DNA of 33,476 nucleotides from CAYMLQ01 sp964390795 (GTDB taxonomy: Bacteria; Verrucomicrobiota; Kiritimatiellia; RFP12; UBA1067), in NCBI GenBank assembly GCA_964390795.1, contig CAYMLQ010000021.1, forward strand, positions 1-33,476, written 5' to 3'. Below are positions 1-7,634 of the stretch, in pieces. The notes under the pieces were generated by a model, which was not told the origin of the DNA, made no database searches, and saw only the letters and a list, made by a program, of their open reading frames with translations. Position 1 is the first letter of the stretch, and the number at the start of each line of letters is the position of its first letter. The position numbers and the translations under genes were made by a program.

Positions 1-6
1 AAACTG

Positions 7-44
7 TCCGCTTTTGCACTTTACAATTAATCCGCTTTTGCACT
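7..44. repeat. 14-bp direct repeat at the left edge
   Basis: The 14-mer TCCGCTTTTGCACT occurs at 7-20 and again at 31-44 (24-bp period), with an AT-rich spacer. Closely spaced repeated motifs like this are seen at the ends of IS21-family elements, and the first copy is preceded by TG at 5-6. In this orientation the element body would have to lie to the right, where there is only the LRR gene. So this is at best a solitary relic end. It could equally be a binding site upstream of the LRR gene. The repeat is certain; its meaning is not. Confidence 0.5.
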
Positions 45-70
45 ACCGCCGACAGGGGTAAATATTGTAT

Positions 71-100
71 TTGACTCTATTCACCCGCCCCGCGCATAAT
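71..100 (+). promoter_or_regulatory. Candidate sigma-70-type promoter for the LRR gene
   Basis: A -35-like TTGACT (71-76) and a -10-like CATAAT (95-100) are separated by 18 bp. They lie about 120 nt upstream of the preferred start codon at 223. The spacing and the consensus match are good, and no competing gene lies between. The prediction rests on sequence alone. Confidence 0.5.
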
Positions 101-222
101 AGACGCGAATCATGTGACTCTGCATGTTTCAGATCAAACCTATGGGATGCTAGTGACATGATCAGATTCCTGTGTCGGTATTGTGGGCTAAAGGGGCGTA
201 TGCAAAAAGGAGAAACAGAAGC

Positions 223-3200
223 ATGAAGACATCATGGATGACGTTGCTGAAGCAGGCGTTGGGGTCAGTTTGTTCGCGACTGCCAAGCGGTAAACCCTGG
301 TGTTTGACGACGTTTCTCCTGGTGCTTGTTGCCGCTACGCCCGCAGTGGCATTCCAGTCAGGGGATTTCTATTACGACCTCAATTACCCGGATACGAATA
401 CTGTCGTCATCGCCTATACCGGCACGGGCGGTGCGGTTGACATTCCCGCCACACTGGACGGCAAGCGAGTCACCGCACTTGGCGACTATGCCTTCTCTCC
501 GAACACAGGCCTGACCAGCGTAACCATGCCCACCAATCTCACCGATATAGGGATGTATGCGTTCAGTGAATGTTCCAATCTGACGAATGTCACGGTGGGT
601 GTCAACGTCACCCGCATCGCGCACAGTGCGTTCATTAAATGCAGTAAGTTGGTCAGCATTGTAATCCCCGACAGCGTCACAGGTATCAAGGGCAGTACGT
701 TTTCTGCATGCACCGCGCTGACCAACGTGACGATAGGTGCCGGTGTCACCAATATCCTGTATTACGCGTTCTTGGGATGCACGAACCTGACTGAGGTAGT
801 CATACCTGGCAGTGTCGAATTTATTGAGCAGGATGCGTTCAATAACTGCAAAAAAATGACCGGAGTCTATTTCAAAGGTAACGCACCCCACCCTGAACCA
901 ACGACGTTCGCCAACGGTTCCCTTGCGACCGTCTATCGTATGCCTGGTGCCACGGGTTGGCCCGTGGTGCCGAATCCTTGGGGCGGACGTCCGACCGCAC
1001 TATGGGGCGCGTCGCCGACGAAGATCATCGGGGTGAGCGGGAACCTTGCGTTTGGCACTGTGACGACGGGACAGACGGCGACGGCCACGCTGACGGTCAG
1101 CAACACGGGCAACAGCCCGCTGACGGTGAGCGGCATCACCTATCCCACGGGGTTCAGCGGCGCGTGGAGCGGGACGATTGCGGCGGGCGGGAGCCAAGGA
1201 GTGACGGTAACGTTTGCTCCCGTGGCCGTGACCGCATACAGCGGAACCGTGACCGTGAACTCGGACAAGACCAGCGGCGTGAACACACTCAGCGCCTCGG
1301 GTGCGGGAGCCGCCGCGGCACCCCATGTCGACTACACGTACACAACCAATGCCGGCACGATCACCATCACGGGATACACAGGATCTGGCGTCGCGGTGAG
1401 CGTCCCAAACAAGATCAATGGTCTGACGGTCACCGGTATCGGGAACTTTGCGTTCAAACAATGTACGAATCTGACCAGCGTTACGCTTGGCGATGGAATC
1501 ACCAGTATCGGTGACAGTGCGTTTCATACCTGCTCAAGCCTGACCAACCTCATAATCGGTAGCAGTGTCACAATGATCGCGGACTCTGCATTCATGTACT
1601 GCACGAACCTGACCAGCATCGCGATTCCCGACAGCGTCACCAGTATGGGCAGATATACGTTCTATGACTGTACCCGTTTGAGCAACGTCACGATTGGCAA
1701 TGGACTCACCAGTATTCCGAACAATACCTTCGAAGTCTGCTTGAGCTTGACCAACGTGACGATCGGCACCAGCGTTACCAGTATTGGAGCCGGGGTTTTT
1801 CAATCGTGTTACCTCTTGAGCAGCATCACGATCCCTAGCAGTGTCACGAATATCGGAAACTCTTGTTTTGCTTACTGTAACGGTCTCATGGGAGTCTACT
1901 TCAACGGTAACGCTCCCCTGGTGGGTACGGCGGTGTTCAACTATGCCATCAACGCGACCGTCTATCGCCGGGCTGGGGCCACGGGTTGGCCCGTCGTGCC
2001 AGATCCCTGGGGCGGACGCCCGACCGCGATATGGGGCGCGTCGCCGACGAAGATCATCGGGGTGAGCGGGAACCTTGCGTTTGGCACTGTGACGACGGGA
2101 CAGACGGCGACGGCCACGCTGACGGTCAGCAACACGGGCAACAGCCCGCTGACGGTGAGCGGCATCACCTATCCCACGGGGTTCAGCGGCGCGTGGAGCG
2201 GGACGATTGCGGCGGGCGGGAGCCAAGGAGTGACGGTAACGTTTGCTCCCGTGGCCGTGACCGCATACAGCGGAACCGTGACCGTGAACTCGGACAAGAC
2301 CAGCGGCATGAACACAAGCAGCGCCTCGGGTACGGGAATCGCTGTAGCTTCCAGTGATTATTTCACTTACACAACCAGTAACGGCAACATCACCATCACG
2401 GGATACACCGGGCCCGGCGGTGCGGTGAGCATCCCGGTCGCGCTAAGTGGACTGCCGGTCATCAGTATCGGCTTCAGAGCGTTCGCGCAGTGCGCCAGTC
2501 TGGCCAGCGTCACGATCCCCGACAGTGTCACCAACATCGGAACCGCTGCATTCATGGACTGTACGGGTCTGGTCAGCGTCGTGATCGGCAGCGGTGTCGC
2601 CAGCCTAGGGGATGTGGCGTTCGATAACTGCACCAACCTGGGCAGCGTCTATTTCCGGGGTAATGCCCCTCAAATGGGCGTTTATGTGTTTATGAATGTT
2701 CACGCGACCATCTATTATTTGGCTGGAACCACGGGCTGGACGAATCCCTGGCAAGGTTTGACAACCGCTTTGTGGGCCGTGATTTCCAACAAGGCGCCCG
2801 TGATGACCAAGCGATCGCCGGCGGTGAACCCGGCGGCGGTCAGCGAAGGCGTCTCGGTTACCTTCAGCGCGACTGCTGACGACAGCGCCGACACAGATTC
2901 CGCGAAGCGCGGGATGTCAAATATCACCTGGTATGTGGACGGCATAGTGAAGCTGGAGACTCGGGCCGGCGCGCCGGGCGCCATCACCAGCGCGTTCGTC
3001 TGGAAGACCGACGCGAACACGGTGCAAGGCATGGCCTACAAGGAGTTTGCCGTCAAGGCAGTCGCGCTGGACAGAACGCGGGGAACGGCCGAAACCAACT
3101 GGACTGTGAGGGTCAACAACGTACCCGCCGCGCAGACCATCGTCTTCAAGCCGCTGCCGACTGTGGCGCTGGGCGCGACGAATTTCAATCCCGGCGCGGC

Positions 3201-5439
3201 CGTGTCGTCCGGGCTGCCGGTGGTGTACTCCAACTCCAATCCTGCGGTGGCGCAGATTGTCGGCGGCCTGATCCGCGTTGTCGGCGCGGGCACGGCGGTG
3301 ATTACCGCCAGCCATCCCGGCAACTTCGATTTCAAGGCCGCGACGCCGGTGAAGCAGACGCTGACGGTCAAGGCGCTGCTGACGGCCGAGGTTCCGTCGG
3401 GCGGCGGCACGGTCACGGGCGCGGGACTGTACCTGCCCGGCACCAAGGTCGCGCTCACGGCGAAGCCCGGCACGGGCAACACCTTCTTCCATTGGGAGGA
3501 CGGCTCACAGACAACGGCACGCAGCCTCGTGATGCCGAACGCAAACACGGCGGTGCAGGCGTGGTTCGGGATCACGACCAATGTGCCCAAACCGGTGATC
3601 ACCGACCCCGGCGCGCAGCGGGCGATGGTGGGCGTACACTTCCGTTTGCCGCTCGACATCGTGTCAGATAGTCTGCCGACAGTGACGGTCACGGGGTTGC
3701 CCGCCGGGTTGGCCTATGTCGCCGCAGCGGGGATGATTGCGGGCGTTCCGACGGTCGCGGCCTCGAATAAGACCGTGACCGTCACGGCCAAGAACGTGAA
3801 CAAGACCGCCGCCACGCGGACGTTCGCGATGACGGTGGAGCCGCTGCCCGCGTGGGCCTCGGGCGCGTTCAACGGCGCGGCGGGTACTGGCGCGCTCGGC
3901 TCCGGTTCCGCGTCCCTGAGCGTGACCGCCCTGGGTGCGGCCACGGGCAAGCTCACGCTCCGGGGCACGAATTTCAGTTTCAGCGCGAAGAGCTACGCCG
4001 GGCGCGGCGGTGACGGGAGCTTCACCCTCGTGACGACTGCGGCTGTCGGCAAAGTCGCGTGGCCGCTCACGCTCTCGCTGTACGGTCCCGAGTGCACGGA
4101 CACGAACGGCGTCACTCCGCCGACGCTGTCAAAGGCCGAGGGCGCCCTGAACGCCGACGGTTGGATGACCCTGTACCGGAACGTCTGGAAGGACAGCGGT
4201 ATGGCAGCGGTGCTCACCAACAACTGGGCGGGCTACTACACGGCGGTGCTGCCGGGCGGCTCCGAGCACGGCAGCGGCTACCTGACCTTCACCGTGGACA
4301 AGCTGGGCGGCGTCAAGACCGTGGGCAAGCTCGCCGACGGCACGGCGGTCTCCCTGAGCGGGACGCTGATCCTGGATGAGGCGGGCAGAGCCTGGACCGT
4401 GCTCTACTCGGCCCCCGTGGCGTACAAGGGCGGCGGCGTCTTCGGCGTGGCGGAGTTCGTCAGGCCGGGGGACGGCGCGAAGGCCATCGTGCGGCTTCTG
4501 GACGGCGAGACCTTCGTCTGGGATAGCCTGAGCCTCAGCGCGACCCAGAGTTACGGCGCGGGTTTCGACCGCAGGCTGGATCTTTGCGGCGGCTGGTACG
4601 ATACTGTCGGGAACCTTTATCGCTACTACGGCAGCGGCGTGCTCCAGGCCGTCACGGACGCCCGGGCTGCGGCGCCCGAGATCCTGGTCGGCACCAACCG
4701 CTACGACTCGGCCTGCTGGGAGCCGGATGGACTGGTGCTGACTGCGGTGACCAACAGGAGCGGCGTCATGACGGGGCTGTCGGCGCTCAAAGCGTGGACG
4801 CCCGTTAAGGTCGGCGGCGGCAACGCGTACGATTACGCGTCCGGAACCAACGCCGTGGGCCTGACCGTCGGGCTCGACCGGCCCACGGGCGTGTTCAAGG
4901 GCACGTTCAAGGCCTGGTTCGACACCGCGGCTACGCACACGTCCAAGCTCATCTCTTACGAGGGCGTGCTGACGCCGGAGCGCGAGGCCGCAGAAGACGG
5001 CGTCGCGGGGCGCGGCTTTTTCGTGTGGCCGGACACCTCGGTATACCTGAGCCCGCTGGGCAAGCCCGTGTCTTACGGCTTCAACTGGTCATACGACTTC
5101 AAGATCCTGCTGTCGGACTCCGTGCGGCTGTTTTTGACCGGCACGGACAACGGGCGGGCTGTGAGCCTCCGCGCGGGCTCCGTGCTGCAGGTGGATCTGG
5201 CGGGGAACCCCTCGACCGGTTTTTCCTGGCAGGTCGACGCCTATGATCCTGCCGTCCTCACGAAGGTCTCTGAGGCCTACGAGCAGGACAGGGGGAATCC
5301 GTTCGCCACCGGAGTCGGCGGAGTGTACACGTTCCGGTTCTATGCGGAGTCCGCAGGGGTGTCGCCGCTCCGGCTCGTGTACCGGGGGCCGCCTGGCGCT
5401 CCGGCCGACACTTTCGACGTGCAGGCCACGATCCGGTGA
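223..5439 (+). CDS. Secreted BspA-like leucine-rich repeat protein with C-terminal chagasin-like inhibitor domain
   Basis: 1738 aa. The ATG at 223 is chosen because AAAAAGGAG precedes it and a signal peptide follows (hydrophobic stretch ending ATPAVA, then FQSGDFYY); an upstream in-frame GTG at 172 lacks both. Three blocks of LRR_5/BspA-type repeats of about 23 residues (pattern LTxVTIPxSVTxIGxxAFxxC) lie near residues 50-245, 375-585 and 700-830. Blocks 1 and 2 are each followed by a choice-of-anchor-type beta-sandwich module (about 260-352 and 603-695). Next come Ig-like segments, including a Big_2-like stretch (about 970-1050), an InlB B-repeat-like segment with FFHWEDG (about 1052-1116), another Ig-like segment (about 1122-1209) and an unrecognised beta-rich region. 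The last roughly 100 residues resemble peptidase inhibitor I42: NPSTGFSW, a GGVYTFRF strand, then LRLVYRGP. It is probably a surface or secreted adhesin-like protein, with protease inhibition inferred for the tail. It converges with the methyltransferase gene 43 bp downstream. Confidence 0.85.
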   Translation: MKTSWMTLLKQALGSVCSRLPSGKPWCLTTFLLVLVAATPAVAFQSGDFYYDLNYPDTNTVVIAYTGTGGAVDIPATLDGKRVTALGDYAFSPNTGLTSVTMPTNLTDIGMYAFSECSNLTNVTVGVNVTRIAHSAFIKCSKLVSIVIPDSVTGIKGSTFSACTALTNVTIGAGVTNILYYAFLGCTNLTEVVIPGSVEFIEQDAFNNCKKMTGVYFKGNAPHPEPTTFANGSLATVYRMPGATGWPVVPNPWGGRPTALWGASPTKIIGVSGNLAFGTVTTGQTATATLTVSNTGNSPLTVSGITYPTGFSGAWSGTIAAGGSQGVTVTFAPVAVTAYSGTVTVNSDKTSGVNTLSASGAGAAAAPHVDYTYTTNAGTITITGYTGSGVAVSVPNKINGLTVTGIGNFAFKQCTNLTSVTLGDGITSIGDSAFHTCSSLTNLIIGSSVTMIADSAFMYCTNLTSIAIPDSVTSMGRYTFYDCTRLSNVTIGNGLTSIPNNTFEVCLSLTNVTIGTSVTSIGAGVFQSCYLLSSITIPSSVTNIGNSCFAYCNGLMGVYFNGNAPLVGTAVFNYAINATVYRRAGATGWPVVPDPWGGRPTAIWGASPTKIIGVSGNLAFGTVTTGQTATATLTVSNTGNSPLTVSGITYPTGFSGAWSGTIAAGGSQGVTVTFAPVAVTAYSGTVTVNSDKTSGMNTSSASGTGIAVASSDYFTYTTSNGNITITGYTGPGGAVSIPVALSGLPVISIGFRAFAQCASLASVTIPDSVTNIGTAAFMDCTGLVSVVIGSGVASLGDVAFDNCTNLGSVYFRGNAPQMGVYVFMNVHATIYYLAGTTGWTNPWQGLTTALWAVISNKAPVMTKRSPAVNPAAVSEGVSVTFSATADDSADTDSAKRGMSNITWYVDGIVKLETRAGAPGAITSAFVWKTDANTVQGMAYKEFAVKAVALDRTRGTAETNWTVRVNNVPAAQTIVFKPLPTVALGATNFNPGAAVSSGLPVVYSNSNPAVAQIVGGLIRVVGAGTAVITASHPGNFDFKAATPVKQTLTVKALLTAEVPSGGGTVTGAGLYLPGTKVALTAKPGTGNTFFHWEDGSQTTARSLVMPNANTAVQAWFGITTNVPKPVITDPGAQRAMVGVHFRLPLDIVSDSLPTVTVTGLPAGLAYVAAAGMIAGVPTVAASNKTVTVTAKNVNKTAATRTFAMTVEPLPAWASGAFNGAAGTGALGSGSASLSVTALGAATGKLTLRGTNFSFSAKSYAGRGGDGSFTLVTTAAVGKVAWPLTLSLYGPECTDTNGVTPPTLSKAEGALNADGWMTLYRNVWKDSGMAAVLTNNWAGYYTAVLPGGSEHGSGYLTFTVDKLGGVKTVGKLADGTAVSLSGTLILDEAGRAWTVLYSAPVAYKGGGVFGVAEFVRPGDGAKAIVRLLDGETFVWDSLSLSATQSYGAGFDRRLDLCGGWYDTVGNLYRYYGSGVLQAVTDARAAAPEILVGTNRYDSACWEPDGLVLTAVTNRSGVMTGLSALKAWTPVKVGGGNAYDYASGTNAVGLTVGLDRPTGVFKGTFKAWFDTAATHTSKLISYEGVLTPEREAAEDGVAGRGFFVWPDTSVYLSPLGKPVSYGFNWSYDFKILLSDSVRLFLTGTDNGRAVSLRAGSVLQVDLAGNPSTGFSWQVDAYDPAVLTKVSEAYEQDRGNPFATGVGGVYTFRFYAESAGVSPLRLVYRGPPGAPADTFDVQATIR
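1002..1278 (+). repeat. 277-bp perfect direct repeat, copy 1 (coding)
   Basis: Bases 1002-1278 are identical to 2031-2307 (offset 1029). The first mismatch on the right is G1279 against A2308. Each copy encodes the choice-of-anchor module of the LRR protein. The flanking LRR blocks are similar only at protein level, so this module was duplicated recently or is kept identical by gene conversion. Confidence 0.95.
2031..2307 (+). repeat. 277-bp perfect direct repeat, copy 2 (coding)
   Basis: Second copy of the module described at 1002-1278. It lies in the same reading frame because the offset of 1029 is divisible by three. Recombination between the copies would delete one LRR block (343 residues) without a frameshift. 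Confidence 0.95.
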
Positions 5440-5482
5440 CGGTTCTGTCAGTCAACGCAAGCACCTGTCCCCATGCCGTCTT

Positions 5483-6268
5483 CTAAAACGGTTTCACGCG
5501 CGTGCTCTTGACCACGCCGTAGCCCCGGCGCGGCAGGATCTCGGCATTGCCCATCACCTCGAGCTGGACCTCTTCCAGGGCGCGTGCCGCCTTCGCGACG
5601 ATCAGGCAGATGCCGCCGGTCTTCAGCGTGGCCTGCGCGGTTTTCAGGAACAGCTCGGCGATGCGGAAATCGGAGTAGTAGGGCGGGTTGCCCGCGAAGA
5701 GGTTGAAGCCTTTCTGCTCGATGCCCTCGTCGGAGAGGATCAGCTCGCTCGATTCAAGACCCAGAGCCGTGATGTTCCGGTGTGTGGAGGCGAGCGCCCG
5801 CGCGTGCGAGTCGATGAAGGTCACGCGGGTGCCCGGCTGGCTCTTGGCCAGCAGGATGCCGACGAGTCCGCAGCCGCACCCCATGTCGAGCACGCGCTGG
5901 TTGGGCTTGAGTTCGCGCGCGGCGATCTCCGCCAGGGCCAGCCCGCCCGAGTCAGGGCGGCGGTGGCAGAAGACGCCGGGCAGGGAGACGAGCGAGATCT
6001 TTTCGCCGCCGGGCAGCGAGGCCTGAAACGTGGCGCTGAAGTCGCGCGCATGCTTGAGCGGCTCCCGCTTGCGGACCGTCACGCAGCAGATGTTGTCTTT
6101 GTCCAGATGGATGGAGATGTTGCCGAAAAGCGCGCGGATCTGCTTGAACAGCGGGCCGCTGTCCGCCTCGCAGGCGATGACGCAGGCGCCTCCGATGGCG
6201 AGACACCGGTGGATATCCTCCAACTGGTCGAGGATCAGTTCGCCGGTCATGGTTCCGGGCGTGGCCAT
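5483..6268 (-). CDS. RsmC-like rRNA guanine methyltransferase, C-terminal (catalytic) part in a shifted frame
   Basis: 261 aa counted from the ATG at 6268. This is the catalytic lobe of the RsmC/RlmG (MTS, PF05175) family of SAM-dependent N2-guanine methyltransferases. SAM motif I is VLDMGCGCG (about 126-134), the catalytic NPPY is at about 194-197, and the family linker PGVFCHRRPDSGG is near 98-109. Family members carry an N-terminal half that is homologous but lacks catalytic motifs. Here that half is encoded just upstream in another frame (6282-6743). The frame of this part stays open upstream through the heptamer repeat, and residues VLPDGPFDTALF just before the ATG also fit the family, so the true protein should start upstream. 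Either the gene is frame-disrupted, or this part is made separately by re-initiation at 6268, 13 nt after the upstream stop. It is the last gene of the minus-strand run. Confidence 0.8.
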   Translation of the reverse strand: MATPGTMTGELILDQLEDIHRCLAIGGACVIACEADSGPLFKQIRALFGNISIHLDKDNICCVTVRKREPLKHARDFSATFQASLPGGEKISLVSLPGVFCHRRPDSGGLALAEIAARELKPNQRVLDMGCGCGLVGILLAKSQPGTRVTFIDSHARALASTHRNITALGLESSELILSDEGIEQKGFNLFAGNPPYYSDFRIAELFLKTAQATLKTGGICLIVAKAARALEEVQLEVMGNAEILPRRGYGVVKSTRVKPF

Positions 6269-6281
6269 GAAAAGCGCGGTG

Positions 6282-6743
6282 TCAAAAGGCCCGTCCGGAA
6301 GAACGGAGGTGCAGGCGACGGAGGTCGGAGGTCGGAGGTCGGAGGTCGGAGGTCGGAGGTCGGAGGTCGGAGGGCGGGGGTCGGAGGGCGGGGTGGGGAA
6401 GGGGATCGGCGGGGACGGTGACGAACGGGTCGTGGCTGAAGGAAGCGGGGAGCCCGTTGGCCGCGAGGTTGCGCAGGATGGCGCGTGCGTGGTGAAGGTC
6501 GAAGGCGTGACAGGTGAGCGCGCACTGGGGGAAGAGCGCGGCTGCGGCCATCGCAGCGGCGCCAGTGCGGTTACCTGCGATCAGGAGCGATGCGGGCGCG
6601 GCGGAAAGGTGCGCCAGCCGCTCGATCAGCAGCGTCTCCGTGACGTGCAGGCCGGAGTGCGAGATGACGCGGAGCGTGCCTCCCAGAAACGTTTCGCTCG
6701 TGGACTGTGCGGAGGGGAGGTCGGTGGTGCGGATCGTGTGCAT
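6282..6743 (-). CDS. RsmC-like methyltransferase, N-terminal part, truncated by frameshift at a 7-bp repeat
   Basis: 153 aa from the ATG at 6743, which lies 11 nt after the stop of the pseudouridine synthase gene and has no strong Shine-Dalgarno. Residues about 50-100 (LLIAGNRTGAAAMAAAALFP, then CHAFDLHHARAI) match the N-terminal degenerate methyltransferase lobe of RsmC-like enzymes. After VTVPAD the sequence becomes a low-complexity run (SDLRPPT repeated) encoded by the heptamer array, and it stops at 6284-6282. Codons here start at positions congruent to 2 mod 3, and in the catalytic part at 1 mod 3. Removing one 7-bp unit, or adding two, would fuse the halves. Possible explanations are a contingency locus, a pseudogene or a repeat-length assembly error. 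Confidence 0.7.
   Translation of the reverse strand: MHTIRTTDLPSAQSTSETFLGGTLRVISHSGLHVTETLLIERLAHLSAAPASLLIAGNRTGAAAMAAAALFPQCALTCHAFDLHHARAILRNLAANGLPASFSHDPFVTVPADPLPHPALRPPPSDLRPPTSDLRPPTSDLRRLHLRSSGRAF
6319..6395. repeat. Heptanucleotide tandem array (CGGAGGT)n inside a coding region
   Basis: Seven perfect CGGAGGT units run from 6319 to 6367. About four degenerate units (CGGAGGG, CGGGGGT, CGGAGGG, CGGGGTG) follow up to 6395, and a lone CGGAGGT lies at 6304-6310. The array sits exactly where the RsmC-like gene changes frame. A 7-bp unit shifts frame on each gain or loss, as in simple-sequence contingency loci. Confidence 0.95.
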
Positions 6744-6754
6744 AGTTGTGTGGC

Positions 6755-7633
6755 TCAATAACGGGCTTGCGGAGTGGGGCGGAAGGCGGGACGCGTCAGG
6801 TTCTTGGGGATGGGGCGCTCGTCTCTGTCGGAGCGCGCGGCGGGACGCTGTAGCGGACGAGCGGGTTTCTTCAGCGCGGCGATCTCGGCGTCCGTGAGTT
6901 CGCGCCATTCGCCGGGCTGCATGTTGCAGATTTTGAGCGGGCCGATACGCACGCGCGTCAGGCTGAGCACGGTGAAACTGGCCTGCGAGCACATCTTGCG
7001 GATCTGGCGGTTACGGCCCTCCGAGAGCGTGAAGGCGAGCTTGTGCGTATGGTCGCGCCCCACCTTAAGAATCTCAACCTCCACGGGCTGGATCACATAG
7101 CCGTCGATCTCCATGCGGGAGCGCAGCAGCTCGATCTTGCGCTCCTCCATGTGGCCCGCGACCCGCGCGATGTAGGTTTTGGTGTGGCCGTAGCGCGGGT
7201 GGGTCAGGACGTTCGTGAGTTCGCCGTCATTAGACATCAGCAGCAGGCCCTCGCTCTCCTTGTCGAGGCGTCCGACAGGGACCAGGCGCTCCGCGATGTG
7301 CGGGCGCAGCAGATCGCAGACGGTTTCGCCCTGGGAGTTGTCGGCGCCGGAGATGATGCCGCGGGGCTTGTTGAGCAGGATGGTGCGCAGGCGCTCGGTC
7401 TCCTTGCTCAGCGCTTCGCCGCGGACGCAGATGGTGTCGGACTCCGGGTTGACGCGGAACCCGGGCTCGGTGGTCAGCGTGCCGTTGACGGTCACATCGC
7501 CCCGTTCGATCATGTCGGCGGCGTGGCGCCGGGAGGCGACGCCGCGGTGCGAGAGCACGTTCTGCAGGCGTTCGCCCGCTTCGTTTTTTGCAGCTGTCGG
7601 TGTCGGGTGTTTTTTGGTATTCTGAGTCATCAT
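6755..7633 (-). CDS. rluB: RsuA/RluB-family rRNA pseudouridine synthase
   Basis: 292 aa. It isomerises a specific uridine in rRNA to pseudouridine; the RluB subgroup acts on 23S rRNA helix 89. An N-terminal S4 RNA-binding domain spans about 21-67 (RLQNVLSHRGVASRR, then GDVTVNG). It is followed by NKPRG and the catalytic GRLDKESEGLLL motif with Asp124, then EGRNRQIRKM, all classic for this family. The tail from about residue 230 is basic and proline-rich, as in RluB proteins. Two candidate ATGs are adjacent (7633 and 7630). It begins 1 nt after the stop of the ThyX-like gene (TAAaATG), so coupled translation is likely. Family assignment is firm; RluB rather than RluE/RsuA is inferred from the S4 domain and tail. 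Confidence 0.9.
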   Translation of the reverse strand: MMTQNTKKHPTPTAAKNEAGERLQNVLSHRGVASRRHAADMIERGDVTVNGTLTTEPGFRVNPESDTICVRGEALSKETERLRTILLNKPRGIISGADNSQGETVCDLLRPHIAERLVPVGRLDKESEGLLLMSNDGELTNVLTHPRYGHTKTYIARVAGHMEERKIELLRSRMEIDGYVIQPVEVEILKVGRDHTHKLAFTLSEGRNRQIRKMCSQASFTVLSLTRVRIGPLKICNMQPGEWRELTDAEIAALKKPARPLQRPAARSDRDERPIPKNLTRPAFRPTPQARY

Positions 7634-7634
7634 T

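Noticed and set aside
172..222. GTG at 172 as the start of the LRR protein
   Set aside because: The ATG at 223 has a good Shine-Dalgarno and places the signal peptide near the N terminus. The 17 extra residues add nothing recognisable.
5449..5460. 12-bp sequence CAGTCAACGCAA shared with 17333-17344
   Set aside because: It is short, the contexts are unrelated (after the LRR gene, and in the PATR leader) and there is no further similarity.
6282..6400. Programmed ribosomal frameshifting to join the two methyltransferase halves
   Set aside because: I see no slippery heptamer with a downstream structure. The repeat array itself is the simpler cause of the frame change.
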